From: a virus
Length of the DNA stretch: 23,889 bases
IMG/VR virus record: IMGVR_UViG_3300021378_000164
Coordinates: 1 to 23,889 of that record
Direction: 5' to 3' (one strand)
Part shown: positions 15,561-23,283 of the stretch, piece by piece
Layout: each line of letters starts with the position of its first letter
Position numbering within the stretch: the first letter of the stretch is position 1
Program-made: the position numbers and the translations under genes
The notes under the pieces: generated by a model
Databases searched by the model: none
Seen by the model: only the letters and a program-made list of their open reading frames with translations
What the model was told of the DNA's origin: nothing

Positions 15561-15928
15561 TAGTCCTGCGCCCCATGCTTCTTTAATGTTTGCTGTGCAT
15601 CATATACTGCACCCATATCATTCAAATTTGGAATAAGTCCGTTTGTCATTCTGTCTACCTGCTCAGAATATCCCTCTTCACTAATCCTGCTAATTCCAGG
15701 ATAAAACCAAGGGGTTCCTTCTGGCTTCCCATAATGTGCTGCAGCCTTTCTAAGCTGTGCAATTTTAGATAGATCATGCTTTCTTGATGGAATATTCAGA
15801 AAGCTTCCATCTCCATCATGAAAAAGGTGACCATCTGGAAGCTTCCAGAAATAAAGTCCCCAATCATATCCTTTATCTATAATTGTGGCTTTTGACTTAC
15901 CAACTTTTGGTTTTCTAGTGTTACTCAT
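15560..15928 (-). CDS. Small conserved protein upstream of the portal, function unknown
   Basis: A 122-aa soluble protein with a basic N-terminus (SNTRKPKVGKSK) and tryptophan- and tyrosine-rich motifs (YDWGLYFWKLPDGHLFHDGD, IAQLRKAAAHYGKPEG, FYPGISRISEEGYSEQVDRM). I believe similar small proteins stand next to portal genes in actinophages, but this is from memory and no function is known to me. It is not an HNH enzyme: no HxxxH or CxxC pattern is present. It overlaps the portal start by one base. It has no Shine-Dalgarno; TATAAT ends six bases before the ATG, so its mRNA is probably leaderless. Confidence 0.8.
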   Translation of the reverse strand: MSNTRKPKVGKSKATIIDKGYDWGLYFWKLPDGHLFHDGDGSFLNIPSRKHDLSKIAQLRKAAAHYGKPEGTPWFYPGISRISEEGYSEQVDRMTNGLIPNLNDMGAVYDAQQTLKKHGAQD

Positions 15929-15934
15929 GGTTAG

Positions 15935-15943
15935 ATTATAGCA
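15935..15943 (-). promoter_or_regulatory. Extended -10 promoter TGCTATAAT, leaderless start at 15928
   Basis: TATAAT occupies 15935-15940, with TGC before it, partly just past the stop codon of the LamG gene. Six bases (CTAACC) separate it from the ATG, which places the transcription start on the A of ATG. This box would drive the head module (small protein, portal and onward). Confidence 0.6.
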
Positions 15944-15945
15944 GA

Positions 15946-18900
15946 TTATACTGGTTTACGGATATATGGGGGTTCAATCCAGACAATAGAAGAGAATGCA
16001 CTAAATTGATCATTTACTATAGAAACTCCAGAACCGTCATCTACCGTTATTATGTTTGTCCCCATGTACGTCTCATATATCTCTTTTGGAGTAATTGAAT
16101 ACTGCCTTGATTCCTCTAAAACATAAATATCTTTCCATTCATTTGGTATATCCAATACACCATTTTCATCATACCAAGATTGCCAATCAACCTCATTTCC
16201 CGAGACTGGCTCTTGACCACCATAAAGAATGTCTTCCCAAGTTCTTGGAATTGTTACTCCAAATTCATTAAGACCTGTTGACTTAAAAAATGAAATATTG
16301 CTGTATGTGCATCCAAACAATAAGTTCAAAGATCCAGAGAAGTTGTTCATGTCTAGAGGCTCATCAAAAGAGAATGCAATAGCATTCCATTCATATTTTT
16401 CTATGTATGGATTTTCAACTTTTATGCCGTTCTGATAAAAAGATATTCCCGAATACTCTCTCTTTGTGTCTTGCTCTCTCGCAGACAAGTAGAATCTTTT
16501 TGCAGTTTCATCTGGAGTAATTGTAAACTCAATCCCTAGTGACTTTCCTGTTAAAGAAAATATAGTTTGTGTTGTTGATATTTGCTGAAATATATCATAT
16601 TTCATAAAAAGCTGAAAGGCTCCTAGTGAATAGTTTGAGCTTTTATTTTTATTTATAGGAATTAGAGATCCATATTCAATTTCAGAGTCTGTGTTTAATA
16701 TCTTTATTCCAGTATTTTCTGTTAAATATAAGTATGGAAGATTTTGCTTTCCTAAAAGTATTGGATTCTTTGACTTTCCACTATAATATATACCAGTTTT
16801 TACATAGGGGTAAATTGGCGTACCAGTCTTAGTTCCAATTGCTGTAAGTCCATTTTGATCAAGATTTCTTGAGGCAATCTCTAGATTTCTTACCTTCAAG
16901 GGGTTGCTGATGGTTCCGTCTTGCTCTATTTCAAAATGCAGAACCATTGCAACATTTTTAATATTAATTGTTTTTGGTGGATAAACTATTGCCCCATCAA
17001 CAATTCTAAACTTAGTCTTATATGCCTTATACGGATCTTCATTTGTATTTTCTTCATCTGCGTATATGGTGTAAGAATCTGTGAGATTTTTTGTGTATAC
17101 AAAACTTGATAGAGGCTCGTCTGCTCCCTCTGCAAGAAGTTGGAATGTCACATAGGCGTCAAGAGATGACTGGGACGTATCTATTTGATATTCTGTTATT
17201 ATGTTTGATGCTAAGTCTGCATAATCTGCATACCCAGTAAGAATTGGATTATCTAAAACAGAATAACTCTTTTGAATTGGATCGTTATAAGCATCAAAAA
17301 GTTCTTGATATGTCCAGTCTGGATTATCTACCGTGGTCTCAGTTATTGAAATTAGAGATGGGTAACCAAAGTTAAATTGTAAATAGTCTAAATCATAGGC
17401 TCTATCATTATTTCTTGTTTTAATATATGAAGCAAAAGAAGATAGTGGAAAATACTCTTCCCATTGAGATGATACGGATATGTCAAGAAAGAATGCTCCA
17501 TATCTAAAGAAGGGGGATAGGGTATATGATGCATAATGACCATGCAACAATGCCTCATCTTCATTGTTGGCGATACCATTATCTTGAAAATGTTCTGATA
17601 TAGAATTATAGTTATTCTGATCCGAAAAACCTATTCGATAAATCTTTCCCTCAAATGTTGATTGACCGTTTCCTCCTACAAACATAGATAATACTTCTGG
17701 AGCACCAAAGAATGAAGACAGTTCGTAGTTAAATGATTGAGACAATGTTGGTATATTGATACCCACAACAAAGTGACTATTCGATACAGTAAAGCCAGTG
17801 TTAGACAGTTCTTGACCATCAAACTCATATGTTATGTCGTATCCAGTTATATTCATTTCAAATCTTTTTCCAGTTAATGTATTTACTATATGAATTAGAG
17901 GTCTTGTTTCTGTTACTTCTGACTCTACCTCAAATATTCCATAAATAGAGCTTAGTGGATTAGATAGAAATGTCAAAGAGGGGAAGTTTAGGTAACATTG
18001 CTCTGTCCAGTTTGTTCCAGTTACAGGAACCCATTCACCATCTTCAATATTTGGTCTAAATGATATATTTGTAGGGTGATTTCCACTTGGATACAAGAGG
18101 TCGTTTAAATCCTTACAATCTGAATACCATTCAACAACATCCCTTCCACCTAGAGATATATCTGGCAAAAAGTAATCTGGGACAGAAATAGAGTTTGTGT
18201 TTGCAATAAGGTTATTGTAATACCCTGCATCCCATCTTTCCATATCTGGATAAATTTTATTTACCGAATAATTTGCATTAGAGAAGTTTATAATAGCTTC
18301 CTCTCCGTCAAAGGAATCGTTTATTAGCTCAAGTGGATCTGTTCCTTGACCCCAAACAAACCTTTTTCTAGCTACTTGCAGTGGAATGGGATATGGGAAA
18401 ATTGAGATACAATCAATTTCCATCAGGTCTATATCTTCATAGCTATATAAGCCAATCCAATCACTATCAGACAAACTTATAGTTTCTCTATTTATTTTTA
18501 TTTGAGCTACAACTTCTCCATTAATAAGCATATTAAATGTATCATCTTTTACATATAGATGTACCATCATTGGTCTATACCAATACGATACATTATGAGA
18601 AGAAAACTTTCCATCGACAACTAATGTGATAAAACCTTCACTTACATATATTCCATCATTAGTGTCTATTGGGCCAAGAATTCTTCTTGACTCTTTTGTT
18701 GTTGGCCTTATCTTCAACCAAAACTCTAATGTGTAATCTTTATATATTCCATCTCTTGTAAAAAATTTTTTGTTTGGAAAAATGAATGATGGAGATCCTA
18801 CTTTTGATGGATATATCTTTGTAACATTCTCTGATCCGAATATCATGGGTATTCCTTGATTTTTTGCAAGGAGCTTTCCATCTTCATGAATGAAGTAAGC

Positions 18901-19614
18901 ATTTTCTGAAAGTATGCCATATTGGTCTGAAGGCACCACCTTGTTGGATATTCCAGATAGTGCTGGAGCGTCTTCTAAACTAGCACCCAAGCTTTTAGAT
19001 GTGAATGGTTCTGACCATTGACCAACAGTAATACCATTAAAAATAAAATTGTATCCACCAGCAAATCCACCAACTTCTACTTTTGCCCTAAATATTATAT
19101 GACAATAATCTGAATCAAATTCTTGAATAACAAAAGTTTCTTGTAAATGCACCCACTCTCTTCTGTTAGCTGCTGGAATTGTCGTCATAACTTCTATCCA
19201 AGAAGATGTATCGTTATCATAATACTCATATCCAAATTCATATTCAGAAACATATATGGAATCCTGATAAAGATACATGCTTATACAAAATGTTTCAAGG
19301 TCTGCACTACAATCACTAAAAAGAAACAAGCTTGGACTTTTTGCCTCTATGTATACCCCCTCCGACAGAGGAACGTCACCTTCTATGCCAGCGTATATTT
19401 CACTGTCAAATGGGGAGGATGTGTCTGGAAGATCCAGTGAGTCATTAGCTGTCCCATTTGTTATAGTCCATCCTGCATATGGAGAATTTGGCTCAAATCT
19501 TCTTTGCTCATCCGTTATTAAAGATATGTATGAAATATCATCGTCTATAGGCCAGATACCTAGTGGATGCTCTGAGTAAAGTTTTGCTGCGTACATATTA
19601 GAAACATTTGCCAT
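15946..19614 (-). CDS. Large LamG-like minor tail protein
   Basis: A 1222-aa protein built of repeated beta-sandwich domains. The N-terminal motif LYSEHPLGIWPIDDD resembles large minor tail proteins of actinophages. Residues about 60-200 look like a carbohydrate-binding beta-sandwich. A LamG/concanavalin-like unit lies at about 245-410 (YTLEFWLKIRP, FITLVVDGKFSS, FNMLINGEVVAQIKI). Similar but weaker units lie near 545-690 and 990-1130 (LGAFQLFMKYDIF, SLGIEFTITPDE). LamG units bind sugars, so a role in host attachment at the tail tip or side fibres is likely. It has no signal peptide or membrane segment. AGGAG lies ten bases before the ATG, and TGCTATAAT at 19633. It stands upstream of the portal, whereas minor tail genes usually follow the tape measure. 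Confidence 0.8.
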   Translation of the reverse strand: MANVSNMYAAKLYSEHPLGIWPIDDDISYISLITDEQRRFEPNSPYAGWTITNGTANDSLDLPDTSSPFDSEIYAGIEGDVPLSEGVYIEAKSPSLFLFSDCSADLETFCISMYLYQDSIYVSEYEFGYEYYDNDTSSWIEVMTTIPAANRREWVHLQETFVIQEFDSDYCHIIFRAKVEVGGFAGGYNFIFNGITVGQWSEPFTSKSLGASLEDAPALSGISNKVVPSDQYGILSENAYFIHEDGKLLAKNQGIPMIFGSENVTKIYPSKVGSPSFIFPNKKFFTRDGIYKDYTLEFWLKIRPTTKESRRILGPIDTNDGIYVSEGFITLVVDGKFSSHNVSYWYRPMMVHLYVKDDTFNMLINGEVVAQIKINRETISLSDSDWIGLYSYEDIDLMEIDCISIFPYPIPLQVARKRFVWGQGTDPLELINDSFDGEEAIINFSNANYSVNKIYPDMERWDAGYYNNLIANTNSISVPDYFLPDISLGGRDVVEWYSDCKDLNDLLYPSGNHPTNISFRPNIEDGEWVPVTGTNWTEQCYLNFPSLTFLSNPLSSIYGIFEVESEVTETRPLIHIVNTLTGKRFEMNITGYDITYEFDGQELSNTGFTVSNSHFVVGINIPTLSQSFNYELSSFFGAPEVLSMFVGGNGQSTFEGKIYRIGFSDQNNYNSISEHFQDNGIANNEDEALLHGHYASYTLSPFFRYGAFFLDISVSSQWEEYFPLSSFASYIKTRNNDRAYDLDYLQFNFGYPSLISITETTVDNPDWTYQELFDAYNDPIQKSYSVLDNPILTGYADYADLASNIITEYQIDTSQSSLDAYVTFQLLAEGADEPLSSFVYTKNLTDSYTIYADEENTNEDPYKAYKTKFRIVDGAIVYPPKTINIKNVAMVLHFEIEQDGTISNPLKVRNLEIASRNLDQNGLTAIGTKTGTPIYPYVKTGIYYSGKSKNPILLGKQNLPYLYLTENTGIKILNTDSEIEYGSLIPINKNKSSNYSLGAFQLFMKYDIFQQISTTQTIFSLTGKSLGIEFTITPDETAKRFYLSAREQDTKREYSGISFYQNGIKVENPYIEKYEWNAIAFSFDEPLDMNNFSGSLNLLFGCTYSNISFFKSTGLNEFGVTIPRTWEDILYGGQEPVSGNEVDWQSWYDENGVLDIPNEWKDIYVLEESRQYSITPKEIYETYMGTNIITVDDGSGVSIVNDQFSAFSSIVWIEPPYIRKPV

Positions 19615-19632
19615 TTTTTATTCTCCTAGTTA

Positions 19633-19641
19633 ATTATAGCA
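19633..19641 (-). promoter_or_regulatory. Extended -10 promoter TGCTATAAT for the LamG gene
   Basis: TGCTATAAT lies at the foot of the hairpin behind the reductase gene and 18 bases before the ATG of the LamG gene. A start near 19626 would give a leader of about 12 bases that begins at the GGAG of the Shine-Dalgarno. Confidence 0.55.
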
Positions 19642-19642
19642 A

Positions 19643-19671
19643 AGCGGGGCAGCCTCAAACGCTACCCCGCT
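19643..19671 (-). terminator. GC-rich hairpin after the ribonucleotide reductase gene
   Basis: AGCGGGG pairs with CCCCGCT (7 bp), then a one-base mismatch, then AGC with GCT, around a 7-base loop. In the minus direction the stem is followed by TTTGCTATAATT, a short T tract that merges into the next promoter. It ends the reductase transcription unit 15 bases after its stop codon. Confidence 0.65.
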
Positions 19672-19685
19672 CCGCAACCAACCTA

Positions 19686-21629
19686 TTACGCAGAAACTAG
19701 ATCAACAACATCACAAGCGCCTGCAGTACATGCCAACTCTTGTGTTCCAGAAGTGGTATCCTCTAGTTCGTAAAGTGGAAGTGATTGCCAAGGAATATTT
19801 TCTGGCATTGACTTCAAAAGTTTTTCATACTCTTCTTTTGTTATTTCTTGATAAGGTGCCTGCTTATATGAATGCTCAGAAAGTGGTAGGAATGAAACCC
19901 CACCAATTGAGTCAAAATTTTTGAATACCCAAGCTCCTACATCAAGCCATTCATCCTCTGCAACATTAATTGTTACGGATGGATTGTGCTCTGTCCAGTG
20001 TGTTCGATAAGTTTTCCAAATCTCAAGATGGTCAATTGCTGACATATCCTTAGTTACAGTGGCACCCCTTGGGGCCTTAATTGGAAAATAAAACACAGTA
20101 GTCATGTCAGGCTTCATTACGTCAGGCTCGTTTGGAACACCAAAGTCCTTAAGGAATGCTGTTAGTGGATCTTTGTTATCTGCACGAACAGATCTAATGT
20201 AATATTCTGAATACCATGGATGGATTCCACTAGATACCCCAGTAAGCTGAGAGACAGTTCCAGAAGGCTTTACAGTGGTGATAGCGGTAGAATGATTGAT
20301 TCCCAATTTATCTGCCTCAACTGCATTCTCTCCAACAGCAATTTCTCTTAAGCTATCAAGCAGGCTTGGAAGATTCTTATGAAGTGTTCCAGTCAACTTA
20401 TTTCCAAAAATTCCTGTTAGAGATACGCCAAGCAATCTTTCTTCTTCTGTATTTGACTGCCATGTCTTACGAATATATTTAAATGTGCTTAGTGTTGATT
20501 GCCATGTGCCCAATATAGTTGCAAGACGAACCTTTTCTGAAAGAGTTTCGGCTGTATCTTCTGCATCAATAACGACTTCTGTCAAATTACAGAATTGGTT
20601 TGCACGGAGAAGAATTTCTCCACATGGATTAGTTCCAGCAACCTTTCCTGATTCCCTTCGACCAAATTTGTCAATGTGCTTACGAACAGCATCTAGATTA
20701 TAGATTCCTCTTTCTCCTGACTTTGATTCGTATAGATTTCTCCATTCACGCAGGAACTGAGCAGTATTTGGCTTTGAATTATATACCGCTGAATTATTGG
20801 CAAGAGCACGCTGACCCTCCTGCTCCCACCATTGTCCACTCTTTGCCTTTGCCATCTCAAAATCGTCAAGATTAGATAGGGAGATTAAGGCTGAACGTCG
20901 AACTCCTCCAACGACAACAACTTCACCAATCTTACACATAAGATCATGAGCTTCAATTGGCTTAAGTCTGCGACCCTTTGCAATCTTAAATTGCTCAACA
21001 GTAAACTTAAATAGGTCGTTTAATGGATCTGGACCTGATGCCCTTCCTCCGAAAGTCTTTAATCGTGCTCCTGCTGGACGAACCTTTGACATATCCCACT
21101 CGGGAATCTGACCAGTAACAAGAAGTCCAATGAGTTCTTTAAATGACTTAGCCCAGCCCAACTTTGAATCCTCAACAACTATTGTTGTATTTGTTGGGAA
21201 AAGTTCTTCTGCAATTACTGGAAGACTGTCTACATACTTTTGCTCAACAGAGAATCCAACCCCAGTACCATTCATCAGAATATACATGGCCTCATCAAAG
21301 GATCTAAGGCTGTCTACGGCAATAAAAGAACAATTGTATGCCGCGATGTGGTCTCTTTCTAAAGCTGGCCCTGCGGTCATCATGGCACGCATAGATGGCA
21401 TAACCTTGTGATGAATAATTGCTTCTCTTACTTCTGTAAACGTAATATCTTTGTCATCATACTTATAATTCTTTACAAGGTGATTTCTCATGAAGTCCAT
21501 GTATCGATCTACAGTCTCTACCCATGTTTCCCTCCTACCCTTTTCCTCAAGCCATCTTGAGTACCTTGAAACATGAATAAAATTTCTGTATGGATCTGAT
21601 ATTGATCCATTTTCGTCAATGAACGACAT
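19686..21629 (-). CDS. nrdJ: Adenosylcobalamin-dependent ribonucleoside-triphosphate reductase (class II, monomeric)
   Basis: Reduces ribonucleoside triphosphates to dNTPs in the cytoplasm with a radical made from coenzyme B12. The 647-aa protein has all the catalytic parts of the Lactobacillus leichmannii RTPR type. C100 (AAYNCSF) and C347 (NQFCNL) are the redox cysteine pair. The active-site motif GTNPCGEI gives N334, thiyl C336 and E338. KPSGTVSQLTGVSSGIHPWY (454-473) is the conserved phosphate-binding and barrel region. C634 and C639 near the end (ELACTAGACD) are the relay cysteines. No ATP-cone is evident; the length is somewhat below the 739 aa of the L. leichmannii enzyme and similar to phage forms. 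The ATG at 21629 has GAAAGGGTG five bases away. It has its own promoter and 3' hairpin and lies among virion genes. The host must supply B12 cofactor. Confidence 0.95.
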   Translation of the reverse strand: MSFIDENGSISDPYRNFIHVSRYSRWLEEKGRRETWVETVDRYMDFMRNHLVKNYKYDDKDITFTEVREAIIHHKVMPSMRAMMTAGPALERDHIAAYNCSFIAVDSLRSFDEAMYILMNGTGVGFSVEQKYVDSLPVIAEELFPTNTTIVVEDSKLGWAKSFKELIGLLVTGQIPEWDMSKVRPAGARLKTFGGRASGPDPLNDLFKFTVEQFKIAKGRRLKPIEAHDLMCKIGEVVVVGGVRRSALISLSNLDDFEMAKAKSGQWWEQEGQRALANNSAVYNSKPNTAQFLREWRNLYESKSGERGIYNLDAVRKHIDKFGRRESGKVAGTNPCGEILLRANQFCNLTEVVIDAEDTAETLSEKVRLATILGTWQSTLSTFKYIRKTWQSNTEEERLLGVSLTGIFGNKLTGTLHKNLPSLLDSLREIAVGENAVEADKLGINHSTAITTVKPSGTVSQLTGVSSGIHPWYSEYYIRSVRADNKDPLTAFLKDFGVPNEPDVMKPDMTTVFYFPIKAPRGATVTKDMSAIDHLEIWKTYRTHWTEHNPSVTINVAEDEWLDVGAWVFKNFDSIGGVSFLPLSEHSYKQAPYQEITKEEYEKLLKSMPENIPWQSLPLYELEDTTSGTQELACTAGACDVVDLVSA

Positions 21630-21780
21630 ACAAACACCCTTTCTAGATTTAATTTGTGAGTATTGAGTATATCATCTTTGCTGTATTCAATGCAATAACT
21701 TTGGTAACATTTTTATTAAGATTCGTTGGAAATAAACAACTTTCTAGATATTGTTATTTATAACAGTTTGATTAATTTTT
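21630..21780 (-). promoter_or_regulatory. Leader and promoter region of nrdJ
   Basis: The longest intergenic gap in the window. TTGCAT (21690-21695), an 18-base spacer and TGATATACT (21666-21674) form the only promoter here with both a -35-like hexamer and an extended -10; the start would be near 21659. A second TGTTATAAA box lies at 21757-21765 inside the short palindrome GTTATAAATAAC. The 10-mer ATCTAGAAAG occurs twice, at 21639-21648 and 21740-21749. I see no cobalamin riboswitch, tRNA or small gene. Confidence 0.5.
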
Positions 21781-22710
21781 CTATGCCACCCTATATGCTA
21801 TGACGACTATTCCAGAAGATCCAGACCCGCCTGGCCCACCACTTTGATTTGAACTACCTCCGCCGCCTCCGCCGCCGCTGCCTCGGTTTACAGTTGCGCT
21901 TTGTCCACCTACGTTACCAATAGCTCCATTTCCTCCTCCAGAAGATCCAGATCCTGCAACTGGTCCAGAAGTTTGAACCTCTGACCCTCCTCCTCCTCCG
22001 CCTGCTCGGGCTAAGGCACTACCCGTAATGCTTGATGTAGTACCAGTTCCACCATTTCCTCCACGGTTTCCCGAAGTAGCACTATATCCTATAAGAGAAG
22101 ATCCCCCACCTCCACCGCCAGCATCGACAACGCCAAGACCTCCATTAAATCCTTGACCAACCACTCCAACGCCTCTTGCGCCTGCGCTTTGGAACCCATC
22201 TCCTGCTGCGCCACCACCAGAGCCACCATTTGCACCACTTCTATTACTAAAGCCACCTCCACCACCACCACCAGTGGAAACCACTAAAGAACCTATCGAA
22301 GAGTTTACTCCATTTGCTCCCCTTTGACCGCTACTAGTTCCATTAGAACCTCCGCCTCCGCCACCACCGATAGTTACCGTATAGCTCGCCTGACCCATGT
22401 AGGTCTCATCTTCAAGATATCCTCCTGCTCCTCCTCCTGCGCCTCGGAATCCACCACCACCTCCGCCGCCTGCAACAACTAAAGTGCTAAAAGGAAATAC
22501 TCCAGTTGACTGGGTTACTACAAAAGTTCCTGATGAGGTAAAGGTGTGTACTTTCCAAGTTTCTCCAGTACCATTATAATTTGCTATGGTTGCAGTTGTT
22601 CCACCAGATGCTGCATTATAAGCAGCCCAAGTATTAACCCCACCCTTTACCGTTTTTGTAACTTGCTGAGACCCTATTCTAATATTGTTAGAATTATTCC
22701 AAATTGTCAT
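21781..22710 (-). CDS. Glycine-rich tail adhesin-like protein
   Basis: A 309-aa protein. Residues 1-75 form a non-repetitive N-terminus ending in the motif WKVHTFTSSGTFVVTQ, which in many phage and marine bacterial proteins introduces a glycine-rich domain. Residues about 76-300 are arrays of poly-glycine runs (six to eight G) separated by short polar segments, and the end is SGIVVIAYRVA, a conserved closing strand. Such domains are known in phage adhesins, for example the polyglycine-II sandwich of gp38 of T-even-like phage S16, where the loops contact the host receptor. A role at the fibre tip is inferred. The start follows the stop of the 48-aa gene by two bases (TAATAATG) with no separate Shine-Dalgarno, so translation is coupled. 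It ends like the partial protein at the window edge, which suggests a paralogous pair. Confidence 0.78.
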   Translation of the reverse strand: MTIWNNSNNIRIGSQQVTKTVKGGVNTWAAYNAASGGTTATIANYNGTGETWKVHTFTSSGTFVVTQSTGVFPFSTLVVAGGGGGGGFRGAGGGAGGYLEDETYMGQASYTVTIGGGGGGGSNGTSSGQRGANGVNSSIGSLVVSTGGGGGGGFSNRSGANGGSGGGAAGDGFQSAGARGVGVVGQGFNGGLGVVDAGGGGGGSSLIGYSATSGNRGGNGGTGTTSSITGSALARAGGGGGGSEVQTSGPVAGSGSSGGGNGAIGNVGGQSATVNRGSGGGGGGGSSNQSGGPGGSGSSGIVVIAYRVA

Positions 22711-22712
22711 TA

Positions 22713-22859
22713 TTAGCCAACTATCATGTAGACTGTATTAGCTTCTGGAGTTAGAGCATCGTACTCAGATTGAGTAACCTCCACAATCTTATCTACTGTA
22801 CCATTTCCAAGTATGGGATTTCTATTAATTATGTCTGCTGTATCTCTTGCTCTAGTCAT
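22713..22859 (-). CDS. 48-aa tail-fibre-type peptide
   Basis: A short gene that simple length filters miss. It encodes 48 aa starting MTRARDTADIINRNPILGNG, with a C-terminal part (VEVTQSEYDALTPEANTVYM then IVG). The pattern E-Y-D-A-L-x(5)-NT-x-Y-x-I is widespread at the ends of phage tail fibre and upper baseplate proteins, where it is a small beta unit. The start has an excellent GGGAGGAG site (22865-22872), five bases away, and TGGTATAAT at 22877. It lies two bases before the glycine-rich adhesin gene, so the two are co-translated. It may be a small fibre component, or an N-terminal anchoring module that exists as a separate peptide here. Confidence 0.75.
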   Translation of the reverse strand: MTRARDTADIINRNPILGNGTVDKIVEVTQSEYDALTPEANTVYMIVG

Positions 22860-22876
22860 TATATCTCCTCCCTAAA

Positions 22877-22885
22877 ATTATACCA
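22877..22885 (-). promoter_or_regulatory. Extended -10 promoter TGGTATAAT before the 48-aa gene
   Basis: TGGTATAAT in the 32-base gap between the 120-aa gene and the 48-aa gene. A start near 22870 leaves a leader of about 11 bases containing most of the GGGAGGAG site. TTGATAAAAA lies just upstream, the same arrangement as at 13906-13914. Confidence 0.5.
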
Positions 22886-22891
22886 TTTTTA

Positions 22892-23254
22892 TCAAGAAGT
22901 ATATTGAGGAATTTCTATCCAAGATCTACTTTTTTCATCCCAAGACCAGATTCCTTCTTCTGGCATTGGAATTGGGGGCTGCCAATTATGTTCAGAATCT
23001 AAAGTCCAAGAATCGTATGGCCTTGGTGTTATAAAAACATCTGATTCCGAATCATAAGAATATCCTATTCCAGCGTACATCTTTCTAAATCCATTTTCGG
23101 CGGCATTATAGCTTGTTCTAATCCAACTCCCCTCTATACCAATTCCATGAATATATGCTTCAATTGCTGCATCATTTTCATCTCCACCCAAATTGTCTGG
23201 TATAACAATTACTTCTCTTACAATATTATCTTCTATTTTTGCTGCATGTGCCAT
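22892..23254 (-). CDS. Tail-fibre-associated protein of marine/freshwater phage type
   Basis: A 120-aa protein with the layout MAHAAKIEDNIVREVIVIPD at the N-terminus, then a middle motif (GSWIRTSYN, RKMYAGIGYSYDSESDVFI) and a tryptophan-rich C-terminus (PRPYDSWTLDSEHNWQPPIP, GIWSWDEKSRSWIE). I recognise this pattern from proteins encoded beside tail fibre genes in aquatic phages; the W-x-P and W-x-W-x(6)-W patterns are its hallmark. No biochemical function is known to me. AAAAGGAGGA (23261-23270) is a strong Shine-Dalgarno six bases before the ATG. It lies between the two glycine-rich genes, which supports a role with the fibres, perhaps as a fibre tip or assembly factor. Confidence 0.7.
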   Translation of the reverse strand: MAHAAKIEDNIVREVIVIPDNLGGDENDAAIEAYIHGIGIEGSWIRTSYNAAENGFRKMYAGIGYSYDSESDVFITPRPYDSWTLDSEHNWQPPIPMPEEGIWSWDEKSRSWIEIPQYTS

Positions 23255-23283
23255 TTTGTATCCTCCTTTTTATAAATAGTCAT

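Noticed and set aside
15560-15928. HNH endonuclease beside the portal gene
   Set aside because: HNH genes often lie near packaging genes, but this protein has no paired histidines and asparagine in the HNH pattern and no zinc cysteines.
21630-21780. Cobalamin riboswitch upstream of nrdJ
   Set aside because: The gap is too short and lacks the conserved B12-box sequence; it holds only promoter-like elements.
21781-22710. Repeats in the glycine-rich genes as a CRISPR array or VNTR
   Set aside because: The repeats are short, irregular glycine codon runs within one open frame, with no constant repeat and spacer lengths.
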